Assembly: GCF_007997215.1 (NCBI RefSeq)
Contig: NZ_VORW01000019.1
Coordinates: forward strand, 27,775-91,774
DNA length: 64,000 nt
Source of the DNA: Algoriphagus aquimarinus
GTDB lineage: Bacteria > Bacteroidota > Bacteroidia > Cytophagales > Cyclobacteriaceae
Direction: 5' to 3'
Shown here in pieces: positions 1 through 8,456 of this stretch. Position numbers and translations under genes: made by a program. Below the pieces are notes generated by a model. That model was given only the letters and a program-made list of their open reading frames with translations, searched no databases and was not told where the DNA came from. Each line of letters opens with the position of its first letter. The stretch's first letter is position 1.

Positions 1-1234
1 TCGCTTCAAATTTAATCTGCTCTGAAAGCTTCTTTGCATTTTTAGCGTAAACTGGATTTGTCCAAAAGTCCTTCAAAGCTATCTCAAATTTGCTTGCGTC
101 CAAATCATGAATGCTTGTTCCTAAAGGACCTACTTCTCGGTTTTCTATTATTCTATTCCAAAAATACTGATCAATAATGTGAGGAACAATCATTTGCACG
201 CATCCGTGAGCGGCACCTTGATGAGTCGTCCCCGATCCTCCGTGGTGAATAAGTCCATATAGCTGCGGCAGTATCCAATCGTAAGGAATTTGATTTACAT
301 AAAAAATGGATTCATCACTATTTCCTACCTGCTCCAGACCTCCCCAAGAAGTATTAACGATTGTTGGTATCTGATGCTTTTGAAGTAATTCTATAATGGT
401 TTTGGAGTGCTCTTTAGGCTTGGTATTGCTCATGGATCCAAAGGTGAGTAGTATAGCTTTGGGGTATTTTGCGAGCCATGTTTCTAACTCTATTGATGGT
501 TGGTATTCTTTGGTTTGATTTCTGAAGTAGTATCCCACAATCTTCGCTGATTCTGGACAATTATGAGGTCTTGGGAATAGGTAAGGGGAAATAGTATAGA
601 TTGTTTGCAGTCGGTTTAGTTCAAATTCCTTGATGGTCTTTGCGTTTATCTTTGTCGAAGGAAAGTCCGCATAATATTTCCAAAGGAATTTTTTCATGGA
701 AAGACGTCTTGCTCCATTTATCAAATTGTAGGATTTAAGATTCTACTTTGGGCTAAAGGGTTTCCATTTGCCCAATCCAATGTGCGGATATTCTGACGAA
801 GGATGAATGAGGCAGGGTAGAGGCGTGAGTAAGGCAAAACGAGCTGGATCAGCCATGGCAGCCACATAATAATACACGCATTTGGCATGAAAAATAACTC
901 GGTCAGGTTGATGAGAATTTATTGCGTCGCGTTGCTGAGAGATTAGGATGTGTTGTAAACTGAATGAATTCTTGGCCAACTTGATGTAGTTTTTAAGTTG
1001 ATTCCAGGTATTTCCGCCTCCGCCCATAATAGCTTTGCCACTTTGAGTTTCCAGCATTTCCAGAAAGCTTTTGTCAAAACCGATGAATTCGTACCCAAGT
1101 TGGGTGACAGTGTCTCTAAATTGTTCTGGGAAAAGGCAAATGACTTCATATCCCGCTTCTGCGAATATCTCAGCTTGCGCTAAAAAAGGTTCGATATCCC
1201 CACGAGTTCCCAAGGAAGCAAACAGTGTTTTCAT
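1..1234 (-). pseudogene. UDP-glycosyltransferase-like gene (GT1 fold) interrupted by an in-frame TAG; runs off the window
   Basis: Reading the minus strand from the ATG at 1234, 163 codons give a GT-B N-terminal domain (LFASLGTRGDIEPF, the nucleotide-sugar transferase opening) that ends at a TAG at 743-745. The same frame stays open from 742 to the window edge. There it encodes the matching C-terminal half: TFGSMSNTKPKEH, then LIHHGGSGTTHQGA, which is the donor-binding signature of the UGT/MGT family, then YFWNRI. One codon therefore splits an otherwise intact protein of at least 410 residues. Known role of the family: transfer of sugar from an activated nucleotide to lipids or small molecules. 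The second half has an internal ATG at about 697, but a catalytic protein from either half alone is unlikely. A sequencing error at the stop is the main alternative. Confidence 0.8.
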
Positions 1235-1263
1235 ATGCTTATAATTGAATATCAGCGATTATT

Positions 1264-1279
1264 CCCGATAATTATCGGG
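1264..1279. repeat. Perfect 16-bp palindrome CCCGATAATTATCGGG
   Basis: The sequence equals its own reverse complement. It starts 30 bp upstream of the glycosyltransferase ATG. The greA terminator at 30222-30243 uses a related CCCG...CGGG stem, so this may be a dispersed Bacteroidota hairpin unit or an operator. No T tract follows on either strand, so it is not a standard terminator. Confidence 0.6.
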
Positions 1280-1336
1280 GCTATTGGGAGGAATCTCTCA
1301 AGATATACTTATGCCAGTGTGTGGGTTTTAAGTCAT

Positions 1337-1356
1337 GCCTGTCTTCCTCGGCAGGC
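1337..1356. repeat. G+C-rich hairpin in intergenic region
   Basis: GCCTGTC and GGCAGGC are complementary except for one G-T wobble and enclose a 6-nt loop, within an AT-rich background. The base composition contrasts with the flanks, which suggests a dispersed repeat. No function can be assigned from the sequence. Confidence 0.45.
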
Positions 1357-1554
1357 TTGATTTCATATCTTATTTTTTTAATTTTCACTCTTTCAGTAGC
1401 TTTGAGTCATAATCTACCTCAAATTCCAATCTTTTTAGCTCTTATTGCTGTTGAAAACGAATGAAGAGAGAGTTTTCTATAATTAATAGCAATTAGAAAT
1501 TTGGATTCATTTTTGAAATTGTGAGGAGTTAACAACAACAAACTAATACTACCT

Positions 1555-2415
1555 ATGAAAGGAATTATTTTGGCCGGAGGGTCTGGAACGCGTTTATATC
1601 CTTTGACAATTTCTGTAAGTAAGCAGTTGATGCCAGTATATGATAAGCCGATGATTTATTATCCGCTTTCTGTATTGATGATGGCAGGGATCACTGAAGT
1701 TTTGATCATCACTACTCCAGAGGACAGCGAAGCTTTTAAGCGACTTTTAGGCGATGGCTCTCAGGTGGGATGTTCTTTTGAATACGCTGTACAACCTAGT
1801 CCAGATGGTTTGGCTCAGGCGTTTATTATAGGTGAGAAATTTATTGGAAATGAGAAGGTTGCTTTAATTCTGGGCGATAATATTTTCTATGGATCTGGTT
1901 TGCATAAGACCTTACAAGCTTATACTGAAACGGAAGGCGGAGTAGTTTTTGCCTACCATGTGAATGATCCTGAGCGCTATGGTGTGGTGGAATTTGATGA
2001 GGATAAGAAGGCTATCAGCATTGAGGAAAAACCTGAAAAACCAAAGTCTAATTTTGCGGTTCCAGGTCTTTATTTTTATGATAACAGAGTAATTGAAATA
2101 GCTAAAAAAATCAAGCCTAGCCCGCGTGGTGAGCTGGAAATCACAGATATCAACAACGAGTATTTGAAGTTAGGTGAATTGCAGGTTGCTATACTGAATA
2201 GAGGAACTGCATGGCTGGATACAGGTACCCATCAGTCTCTTTTGCAAGCTGCGCAGTTCGTAGAAGTGATAGAAGAACGCCAAGGATTGAAGATTGGCTG
2301 TATCGAAGAAATAGCCTTCAGAGCTGGCTTTATAGGTGAAGAGAAATTGCTTCAAGCAGCGGATAAACTGGGAAAGAGTGGCTACGGCGTTTATCTGAGA
2401 AGATTGATCAAATAA
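1555..2415 (+). CDS. rfbA: Glucose-1-phosphate thymidylyltransferase RmlA
   Basis: Makes dTDP-glucose from glucose-1-phosphate and dTTP, the first step of dTDP-L-rhamnose and related deoxysugar synthesis in the cytoplasm. The 286-residue length is typical. The protein opens with KGIILAGGSGTRLYPLT, the nucleotidyltransferase P-loop-like signature, followed by SKQLMPVYDKPMIYYPLS. It also has LGDNIFYG (metal-binding Asp), the EEKPEKPKSNFAVPGLYFYD sugar-binding block and the C-terminal WLDTGTH motif. The other rml genes are not in the window, and the next gene is convergent, so it stands alone here. A nearby broken glycosyltransferase fits a surface-polysaccharide edge, but that link is inference. 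Confidence 0.95.
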   Translation: MKGIILAGGSGTRLYPLTISVSKQLMPVYDKPMIYYPLSVLMMAGITEVLIITTPEDSEAFKRLLGDGSQVGCSFEYAVQPSPDGLAQAFIIGEKFIGNEKVALILGDNIFYGSGLHKTLQAYTETEGGVVFAYHVNDPERYGVVEFDEDKKAISIEEKPEKPKSNFAVPGLYFYDNRVIEIAKKIKPSPRGELEITDINNEYLKLGELQVAILNRGTAWLDTGTHQSLLQAAQFVEVIEERQGLKIGCIEEIAFRAGFIGEEKLLQAADKLGKSGYGVYLRRLIK

Positions 2416-2420
2416 GGCTG

Positions 2421-3443
2421 TTATTTCTTGATCAGTTCCTCAAGACTGGTTTTCATGATTTGACCCATGTTTTTGCATTGCAGAAATTTATCATTTCCGT
2501 AGTGTTTTGCTAGATCTATTTTTAGCGAAGCAATATTCTCAGGAGGAGAGATGGTATCGTGCTCCATGGAGCGGAGTATATCAAGAATGCCTTGCCGAGA
2601 AGATTTAAGGCGTGTAGCAATTAGTGCACGCTCTTCTTTCTGGTATTGCACCATGGATTCGGGCGTGATATATTTCATTCCCAACTGAATCAGTACATTG
2701 TTTTCTTTAAAATATTGGGGCAAGTAAATTGATTTTTTCCCCTCATAAGATTGCTGATCAAAGTCAATTGCACGAATTCTATAATGAGTCTCTTCAAAGT
2801 CAGGCGTCACGTCAATCACAAAATTTGAAGAATGCATATCTCCAAGTAACCTTACAAAGCAACGCTCATTGAATTTGACGAATTCCTTTGCCAAACGAAT
2901 AGGGTTCAGATGTGGATCATTCATATGAGCGCGCATGAATTTGTCACCTGGGATTCCAGCGATGTGCTCCTCTATCAGTGTATTTTGATGAACGAGGTAG
3001 GAAATGCGATTTGGGGAAAGTAAATGCTCAAACTCCAATCCGTAAACACGGGAAGCATCAGCATTTTTTACATAGAAATAATCAAAGTTATCATTGATTC
3101 TATTTACTATTCGCACACGAAAAGGCTGTGTATTTCCGTATACGCATAGATCGATTCTATCCACATAGAGATGCTCCATCACAGACATGTCGCCTCCAGC
3201 TTTGAGCAAAGCATAGATTTTCTTGACATTTAGATGGATTTCCTCACGGTCGGATTGATCATAAAAGACCGTCTCCCACAGTGTATCTTGCTCTCTAGAA
3301 TCGTATAGGGCGATAGAACTCGTATATCGAAGCAACTCATGGTAGTGAATAGGGATATCCACTTCACGAGAGTATTTAATCAGGTAGCGTCTCAGCCCAT
3401 TGCTGATCGGGTAAATGCGCTTCTTTTTACTGATTAATGCCAT
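2421..3443 (-). CDS. Protein of unknown function with a kinase-like (phosphotransferase-fold) C-terminal half
   Basis: 340 residues, cytoplasmic, no signal or membrane segment. From about residue 195 it carries LLGDMHSSNFVID and, some 15 residues later, RAIDFDQQSYEGKKS. This spacing matches the catalytic HGDxHxxN loop and the metal-binding Asp of aminoglycoside-phosphotransferase/protein-kinase-like folds. Upstream, DYFYVKNADASRVYGLE and EEHIAGIPGD could correspond to the ATP lobe. It is the last gene of a tight three-gene unit (3 bp after the DUF3817 gene). The substrate is unknown. The kinase assignment is inference from motifs only. The C-terminus is rich in Lys and Glu. Confidence 0.6.
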   Translation of the reverse strand: MALISKKKRIYPISNGLRRYLIKYSREVDIPIHYHELLRYTSSIALYDSREQDTLWETVFYDQSDREEIHLNVKKIYALLKAGGDMSVMEHLYVDRIDLCVYGNTQPFRVRIVNRINDNFDYFYVKNADASRVYGLEFEHLLSPNRISYLVHQNTLIEEHIAGIPGDKFMRAHMNDPHLNPIRLAKEFVKFNERCFVRLLGDMHSSNFVIDVTPDFEETHYRIRAIDFDQQSYEGKKSIYLPQYFKENNVLIQLGMKYITPESMVQYQKEERALIATRLKSSRQGILDILRSMEHDTISPPENIASLKIDLAKHYGNDKFLQCKNMGQIMKTSLEELIKK

Positions 3444-3446
3444 TTG

Positions 3447-3764
3447 TTACAAATCCACGTGCTGACTTTTCTTCAAATTTCTATCGAAAATAAATGGGCC
3501 AAATGGCAAAACTGAGGAAATGAGAGCGAAAAATGTCCGACTGAAATTCCACTTCAACTTATGTGCCGTTGGGAAAACAGTGAAGATATAGATCACGAAA
3601 AGCAAGCCATGAGCCCAGCCTACATATTGCACAGCTTGAGGGCTGTCCCACATGTATTTGAGAGGCATTGCAATTAATAGGAGGACTAGAAAAGATGTTC
3701 CTTCTATAAGTGAAATCCAGCGAAAACGCTTTGCCCAGGTATGTTGTAGGGGTGTTAGGCTCAT
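3447..3764 (-). CDS. DUF3817 small integral membrane protein
   Basis: 105 residues with three probable membrane helices: about 16-36 (ISLIEGTSFLVLLLIAMPLKY), 50-68 and 78-92. The pattern RWISLIEGTSFLVLL, then GWAHGLLFVIYIF, then FGPFIFDR is that of the DUF3817 family, whose members are found as short inner-membrane proteins and also as domains attached to transporters. The molecular role is unknown. It lies 2 bp after the psi-like gene and 3 bp before the kinase-like gene, so the three are almost certainly co-transcribed. Confidence 0.8.
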   Translation of the reverse strand: MSLTPLQHTWAKRFRWISLIEGTSFLVLLLIAMPLKYMWDSPQAVQYVGWAHGLLFVIYIFTVFPTAHKLKWNFSRTFFALISSVLPFGPFIFDRNLKKSQHVDL

Positions 3765-3766
3765 TA

Positions 3767-4339
3767 TTAGTTAGATATGTTAAAGAGTACTTTTAGGGTA
3801 TTCCAAAGTTTGCCTTTTAGGGCTTTATCTTCAGAAATGGTGTTAAGTGAATCAGCGAAGAGATATTCTGTTTCATCTTCTGTGTGAATCTGATAGTCCG
3901 ATGCAGGAAGTGCATTGATTGGGTGTTTGAGACGACCAAACTTGAGTACGATATGGGCATTCAGATCATATAGTTCTGTCAAGGTTCTTCCTTCCAGTTC
4001 ATGAGAAGATAGTAATCCGACCTCGTTCATTGAATGACCTACTGCATTGATCATTTTTACAAGCATGTCCATGACTTCAGGTTTTAGATTGGGTTCTTCA
4101 TGAAGCACTAATATTCCCTTTTCAAAATTCCCTCTCACTGTCAATGGCTCAGGTTTTACTTCTTCTTTAGGAGAAGCAGTGTCTTCAATATGAACTGTTT
4201 TCGGAAGAGTCTTTGGCTTTTCTGACTCTATGGCGGTATTTGTGTCCTCTTTTACTGAATCGGATTTAGGTTCTTCTTCAAAGTAAAAAAGCTCTTCGGT
4301 GATGATATGCTGGAGCTCCTGAATACTCATATTTTCCAT
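3767..4339 (-). CDS. Hypothetical protein, possible DNA polymerase III psi (HolD)-like subunit
   Basis: 190 residues: a short N-terminal helix (SIQELQHIITEELFYF), an acidic/proline-rich linker of about 50 residues, and a compact C-terminal domain. The domain has KGILVLHEEPNLKPEVMDML, LSSHELEGRTLTEL and, at the end, ADSLNTISEDKALKGKLWNTLKVLF. By eye this order resembles E. coli HolD: an N-terminal LQQLGIT peptide, a strand LVMVANDLP followed by a helix, and a final SPALTDL..NPTARAALWQQI. The resemblance is from memory and unverified, so the function is inference. First gene of a tight operon with DUF3817 and the kinase-like gene. Start at 4339 or at the second ATG, 4330. Confidence 0.4.
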   Translation of the reverse strand: MENMSIQELQHIITEELFYFEEEPKSDSVKEDTNTAIESEKPKTLPKTVHIEDTASPKEEVKPEPLTVRGNFEKGILVLHEEPNLKPEVMDMLVKMINAVGHSMNEVGLLSSHELEGRTLTELYDLNAHIVLKFGRLKHPINALPASDYQIHTEDETEYLFADSLNTISEDKALKGKLWNTLKVLFNISN

Positions 4340-4371
4340 GTTGGGAAATTGCTCAAAAATCGCCTTAACAC

Positions 4372-4413
4372 AAAAAAAAGAGGGATAATATCTCTATCAA
4401 CCCTCGCTTTTTT
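4372..4413 (-). terminator. Intrinsic terminator of the S9 peptidase gene
   Basis: On the minus strand a GAGGG/CCCTC stem (4401-4405 with 4380-4384) is flanked by A and T runs that extend it. It is followed by a run of eight T, just downstream of the peptidase stop codon at 4439. Confidence 0.75.
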
Positions 4414-4438
4414 AATGAATGAAACATCAATTCTCTTT

Positions 4439-6715
4439 TCAATCCGGTGTTTGAATCTGATAATGTCTCAGGGGTTTTTCTCCTTTCAGATGTTCAATGA
4501 AGTAGTCCCAGCGTTTTTTGGTGAAATAGTCTCCGTTTGTTCTACCAAAGCTGTGATTGCGACTCGGCCAGATAAATAGGTCAAAGTCTTTACCTGCATT
4601 GATCAAAGCTTCTGCGAATTTGAAAGTTGCCGAAGGGTTTACATTTTCATCTATTCCTCCATGTGCTAGGAGCAAATAACCTTTGAGATTGGCTGCATTG
4701 GTGATATTGGATTGTTCATGGTAAAAGTCTCCCGCTGGATATCCCATGTACATTTCTGGCCACCAGGCTTTTTCCATTCTGTGATCATGATCTCCAGCCG
4801 AAGCAACGCCTACTTTATAGAAATCGGGGTGTAGCAGCATCGCTCTACCAGCATCGTATCCACCAGCAGAGTGACCAAAGATTCCTACTTTGTCCACATC
4901 CATAAATTTGTTTTTAGCTGCCAATTCCTTAATAGCCAAGACGTGGTCAGTGGTGCCGTCTCCAAGATTATTATAAGAGACGTCGTTGAAAGCTTTTCCT
5001 CTTCCATGTGTACCAAGTCCGTCCACCGTGACAACCACAAAACCAAGCTCAGCCATCGGCTGAGGTAAGCCAACTAATCCAGCCCGGAATGTCTTGGGAG
5101 TTATGTCTATGTGTGGGCCTGTGTAGGTGTAGTCTATGATAGGGTATTTCTTTTTGGAAGTGAAGTCTGTAGGGAGGTAGTAAATCCCATAAATCGTAGT
5201 CTTACCATCTTTAGCGGTTGCGGTGAATTGCTTAGGACTTTGGTATCCTTTTTTGACAAGGTTTGAAATGTCAGCTTTGGAAATTTCGTTTACCACTTTT
5301 CCTGTTTTCAATTCCCGTACAACGGAGACTGTAGGCTGATCAACCCTAGAATAATTATCAATAAAATAGTCCTTTCCGCTGCCATAACTGATGTCGTGAA
5401 AAGCATTTTCAGGAGTCAATAACTCCAGTCCTGAGCCATCAAAATTCACTTTATAAACAAATGAATAATATGGGTTTACGTTCTCTTCCTTGCCAGAAGC
5501 CTCAAAGTAGATGATGTTGTTTTGCTCATCAATGGAAAGCAGGTTTTTGACCACATAGGCACCGGAAGTGATTCGATTGACAAGTTTCCCCGTCTTCCAA
5601 TCCATTAGATAAAGCTGATTCCATCCTGATTTTTCTGTTCCGAGGATAAATTGTCCATTGTCCAGTCTTCTGAAAATATTGTCATTATTGATATGGGTGG
5701 GGGATGACTCAGAGTAGACTTTTCGGATTTCTTTGGAGTCTACATTGATTTCAAGTAAGTCAAAGCTTTTGAAACCTCTTTGCAAATATGTGCCGTAGAG
5801 ATTTTCACTATCACTATCCCAATTGAAGTACATCCCAATGAAATGTGGAAGGGAAAGGTTAGGGAATTTTGTCTCTTTTTTAATTTCTAATTCGAATAAT
5901 ACAGGCGTGTACATCACCACGGTAGTGTCTCCGGGCGAAGCTCTAAAGTAGCCCATGAGTTGAGGTCGAAATTTGTCATCATGACTATTATCCAAAAGGA
6001 GCATTTTTTCAGCCAAGCGTAAGTCCACAATCTGAGTTTGTATTTTCTTTGAATCAGGCGACCAGTTGATACTTAGGTGCTCCGGACGCTCTCCATTTTC
6101 TCCTAGCACCATGTCTGACCATCCCCAAAATGAAGCATATTCATAGTCTTTTTTTCCGTCGTAACTCAGTTGAATTTCCTCGCCGGTTTCCAGATCTTCT
6201 ACAAAAAGATTGAAGTTTCTTACATAAGCTTTCCAATTGCCATCTGGGGAAATTGATACAGATCTGTCTCTAGAATCAGCCGAAGGTCTCTTAGACTCCA
6301 GAGTTCTATCTTTATAGGTCCAGCTTTTGTTCATCCAATCAAAGTCTACAGATCCATCGTCTTTGAGTTGAATTCGATTGAAAGGCAAGCTAGTGGGGTC
6401 AATAGATTCCCCACTTTTTTCACTTAGCAACTTGGCTAATTCCTTATGGTCAAAAGCTTCTTTGGTTTCTCCTTTTTCAATATCCGTGAGAAAAAAGCGC
6501 TTACCATCTTTGGTATACGTCTGATGCCAAAAGCTCTTTTTATCATTAAGCCAATTTGGAATCACATCTAGGTGGTAGACTTCCTTTTGGATGTTGCCAC
6601 TGAGAAAGTATTCAGCTTTGTGGTAGGTGTCCTCGGTGATTTGGCCAAAAGTGTTTTGTGCAAATAACCCAATTAAGAGAATAAGTAGAGGTGAAAATCG
6701 TAAAGGTTTAAACAT
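4439..6715 (-). CDS. Secreted S9 family peptidase, dipeptidyl-peptidase IV-like
   Basis: 758 residues with an N-terminal signal peptide ending near residue 25 (QNTFGQ). An eight-bladed DPP IV-type beta-propeller follows (about 60-480; SISPDGNWKAYVRNFNLFVED is typical), then the alpha/beta-hydrolase domain. The catalytic triad is visible: Ser in GIFGHSAGGYD (about 616), Asp in GGIDENVN (about 688) and His in SRNHSFGR (about 721). The family cleaves dipeptides, usually Xaa-Pro, from peptide N-termini. In Bacteroidota such enzymes act in the periplasm or outside the cell in peptide use. It has its own downstream terminator and is separated by 100 bp from the upstream DUF4287 gene. Exact specificity cannot be read from the sequence. 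Confidence 0.9.
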   Translation of the reverse strand: MFKPLRFSPLLILLIGLFAQNTFGQITEDTYHKAEYFLSGNIQKEVYHLDVIPNWLNDKKSFWHQTYTKDGKRFFLTDIEKGETKEAFDHKELAKLLSEKSGESIDPTSLPFNRIQLKDDGSVDFDWMNKSWTYKDRTLESKRPSADSRDRSVSISPDGNWKAYVRNFNLFVEDLETGEEIQLSYDGKKDYEYASFWGWSDMVLGENGERPEHLSINWSPDSKKIQTQIVDLRLAEKMLLLDNSHDDKFRPQLMGYFRASPGDTTVVMYTPVLFELEIKKETKFPNLSLPHFIGMYFNWDSDSENLYGTYLQRGFKSFDLLEINVDSKEIRKVYSESSPTHINNDNIFRRLDNGQFILGTEKSGWNQLYLMDWKTGKLVNRITSGAYVVKNLLSIDEQNNIIYFEASGKEENVNPYYSFVYKVNFDGSGLELLTPENAFHDISYGSGKDYFIDNYSRVDQPTVSVVRELKTGKVVNEISKADISNLVKKGYQSPKQFTATAKDGKTTIYGIYYLPTDFTSKKKYPIIDYTYTGPHIDITPKTFRAGLVGLPQPMAELGFVVVTVDGLGTHGRGKAFNDVSYNNLGDGTTDHVLAIKELAAKNKFMDVDKVGIFGHSAGGYDAGRAMLLHPDFYKVGVASAGDHDHRMEKAWWPEMYMGYPAGDFYHEQSNITNAANLKGYLLLAHGGIDENVNPSATFKFAEALINAGKDFDLFIWPSRNHSFGRTNGDYFTKKRWDYFIEHLKGEKPLRHYQIQTPD

Positions 6716-6815
6716 AAAAAGGCGAGATGGCTTGGGAGGTTAAGGTATACCCAAATAATTGGAAAAACACTTCGGGAATTGACCTAAAGTGATCCTATTT
6801 TGTGAATGGTACTAG

Positions 6816-7370
6816 TTATCCAGCGGTTTCGTAGGCTTTTTTGATCCATGTGATGACTTCTGGAACTATATCATTTTCATCTTTCAAGTGAATTTTGTGA
6901 CTGCACATACCATTGGTTTTGGTGTCAAATTCCAGAATTCCCTCTGCTGTATGTCCTTTAAGATTGATGCCTATTTCATAGCGCGTTTTAGTAGCTGGGA
7001 TGAGCATAGCAAACTGCTTTTTGCGCTTGATACTGACGTAAGCATTTTTAGGAGCGAACTCTACGTCAGTTCCAAAAGCTTTGATTTCATTACTCAGCTT
7101 TTCATAAATCGGTAAAAAGTGCTCCTTGCCTTTGTATTGCTTAGTAATCAACTCATCTGTGTCTGATACTGATCCGGCATCGGATTTCAGCGCTTTATGT
7201 GCGACTAGGTTTGCAAAACCATGGGTAAAGGCATGCTCAGTTTTTAGGAAGTTGAGAATTTCCCCATGTTTTTTATAACCTTCTTTTTGAACAATCGCAA
7301 CCCATTGAGCTAGGCTTTTGCCTGTGTTTTTCTCAAGATTGTCGATCATTGTTTGAGCTGCTTGATCCAT
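6816..7370 (-). CDS. DUF4287/DUF5655 domain protein
   Basis: 184 residues, soluble. The N-terminal 70 residues (TMIDNLEKNTGKSLAQWVAI, KHGEILNFLKTEHAFTHGFAN) match the DUF4287 pattern. The C-terminal 110 residues (FGTDVEFAPKNAYVSIKRKKQFAMLIP, IGINLKG) match DUF5655, a domain related to proteins sometimes called transport-associated, with no known activity. It begins 6 bp after the end of the endonuclease/exonuclease/phosphatase-like gene, so the two are probably co-transcribed. No catalytic motif is evident. Confidence 0.75.
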   Translation of the reverse strand: MDQAAQTMIDNLEKNTGKSLAQWVAIVQKEGYKKHGEILNFLKTEHAFTHGFANLVAHKALKSDAGSVSDTDELITKQYKGKEHFLPIYEKLSNEIKAFGTDVEFAPKNAYVSIKRKKQFAMLIPATKTRYEIGINLKGHTAEGILEFDTKTNGMCSHKIHLKDENDIVPEVITWIKKAYETAG

Positions 7371-7376
7371 AATTTA

Positions 7377-8378
7377 TTAGGAGGTTTGTGTTTCTATTTC
7401 GCAAAGAACAGGAAAGTGATCTGATGCTTTTTTGAGTGAATCGCTTACAGCTTGGATTATTGGATTGCTCTTTTCTAAAATCGGGTTCCAGACTGCCCCT
7501 TTTAAAACTTTCAAACCTTGACTAGCTAGTATATGATCAATCAATACATTGATTTGATCTCCAGTGATTCTGTCTTTGTATTTGCTGGAATTTGGCGTGT
7601 AGCCATAGCTGTTAAGTCTTGGTTTGGGCAGAACTGGCTTCAAAACACACTCTGGTTTCCAGACATCTCCCAATAAAATCTCGACAGCACTTTTGGCGAA
7701 TTTGTTTTCATAGAAATCCAACTCAAATCCGTCATTGATATCTCCCATCACCATGACTTGCTGATTTTTCTCCAAATACTCATCACAGCGCTCACGTATG
7801 GACATGCATTCTGCAAATAACTTCAGCCGATCCCTTGCTGAAATCTGTTCAAATCTAGCGTAATCTACCATGTCGAAAATCCCTTTAGACTTGGTATGCG
7901 CAATAATGACTCTAGTAATCAGCGAATCATCCATACCTAAAATACTCAATTCAAGTGGTGGACGATAATGCTTATACTGTTCTTTGATCAACCGATTTGT
8001 AGTGTCTTGAAGGAAGGGTTCATCAAATCGCCTTCCAGCCTTTGTCTCAGGGGTAAAGAGAACGTTGACTTTGTCGGGATTATAAATGGCACATAGTTCT
8101 TGCTGACCTGCAGAAGGGAAGCCGTGCACTCCTTTGAAATTGGAATCTGGAATAAACATTTGAGTCCAGATTTCCATTTGCCTGGAAGCAGTTTTAGATC
8201 CGTCTACCAGTGTGTTTGGACCTTCCACTATTCCAAGGAAATCTGGATTCATTGCTTTGATCACATCGGCCAGTTGCCGACTTCTTGTGAGTTCCTTTCC
8301 TGTTGTTTTTGGATTTCCGTCGGTGTCAAAAAGATCCCGCATCCATTCTACATTGTATACGCCAATTTTATATATCAT
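7377..8378 (-). CDS. Endonuclease/exonuclease/phosphatase (EEP) superfamily protein
   Basis: Soluble phosphoesterase-fold protein of 333 residues from the ATG at 8378. An upstream in-frame ATG at 8405 lies inside a terminator hairpin, and homologous EEP proteins begin close to the KIGVYNVEWM strand, so 8378 is preferred. Motifs in order: VYNVEWM with the metal-ligand Asn, LGIVEGPNT with the catalytic Glu, VMGDINDGFELD with the Asp-x-Asn pair, and ASDHFPVLCEI with the terminal Asp-His pair. Known members hydrolyse phosphodiesters in nucleic acids, lipids or nucleotides. The substrate here is unknown. No signal peptide is seen. It is followed after 6 bp by the DUF4287 gene. Confidence 0.8.
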   Translation of the reverse strand: MIYKIGVYNVEWMRDLFDTDGNPKTTGKELTRSRQLADVIKAMNPDFLGIVEGPNTLVDGSKTASRQMEIWTQMFIPDSNFKGVHGFPSAGQQELCAIYNPDKVNVLFTPETKAGRRFDEPFLQDTTNRLIKEQYKHYRPPLELSILGMDDSLITRVIIAHTKSKGIFDMVDYARFEQISARDRLKLFAECMSIRERCDEYLEKNQQVMVMGDINDGFELDFYENKFAKSAVEILLGDVWKPECVLKPVLPKPRLNSYGYTPNSSKYKDRITGDQINVLIDHILASQGLKVLKGAVWNPILEKSNPIIQAVSDSLKKASDHFPVLCEIETQTS

Positions 8379-8424
8379 AAAAATGTAACTTAGGTTAAAA
8401 ATCAACCTTAAGTTACATTTTTTA
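8379..8424 (-). terminator. Strong hairpin with T tract directly before the EEP start codon
   Basis: Arms of 17-18 bp (AAAATGTAACTTAGGTT and its complement with one bulged base) enclose a 7-nt loop. On the minus strand the second arm ends in five T immediately before the ATG at 8378. It terminates the DUF5009 gene 33 bp upstream. If read through, it would bury the EEP translation start in a stem. Confidence 0.75.
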
Positions 8425-8456
8425 TAGGTATATACCTGATTAGCATGTTATTGTAT

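Larger units (their letters stand above)
1235..1554. other. 320-bp intergenic region between divergent genes
   Basis: This AT-rich spacer separates the broken glycosyltransferase (minus) from rfbA (plus). No ORF or RNA gene is apparent. It contains a perfect 16-bp palindrome (1264-1279) and a short G+C-rich hairpin (1337-1356), listed separately. A GAGGAG stretch at about 1521-1526 lies too far from the rfbA ATG to be its ribosome-binding site. No clear TAnnTTTG promoter box was found for rfbA. Confidence 0.6.
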
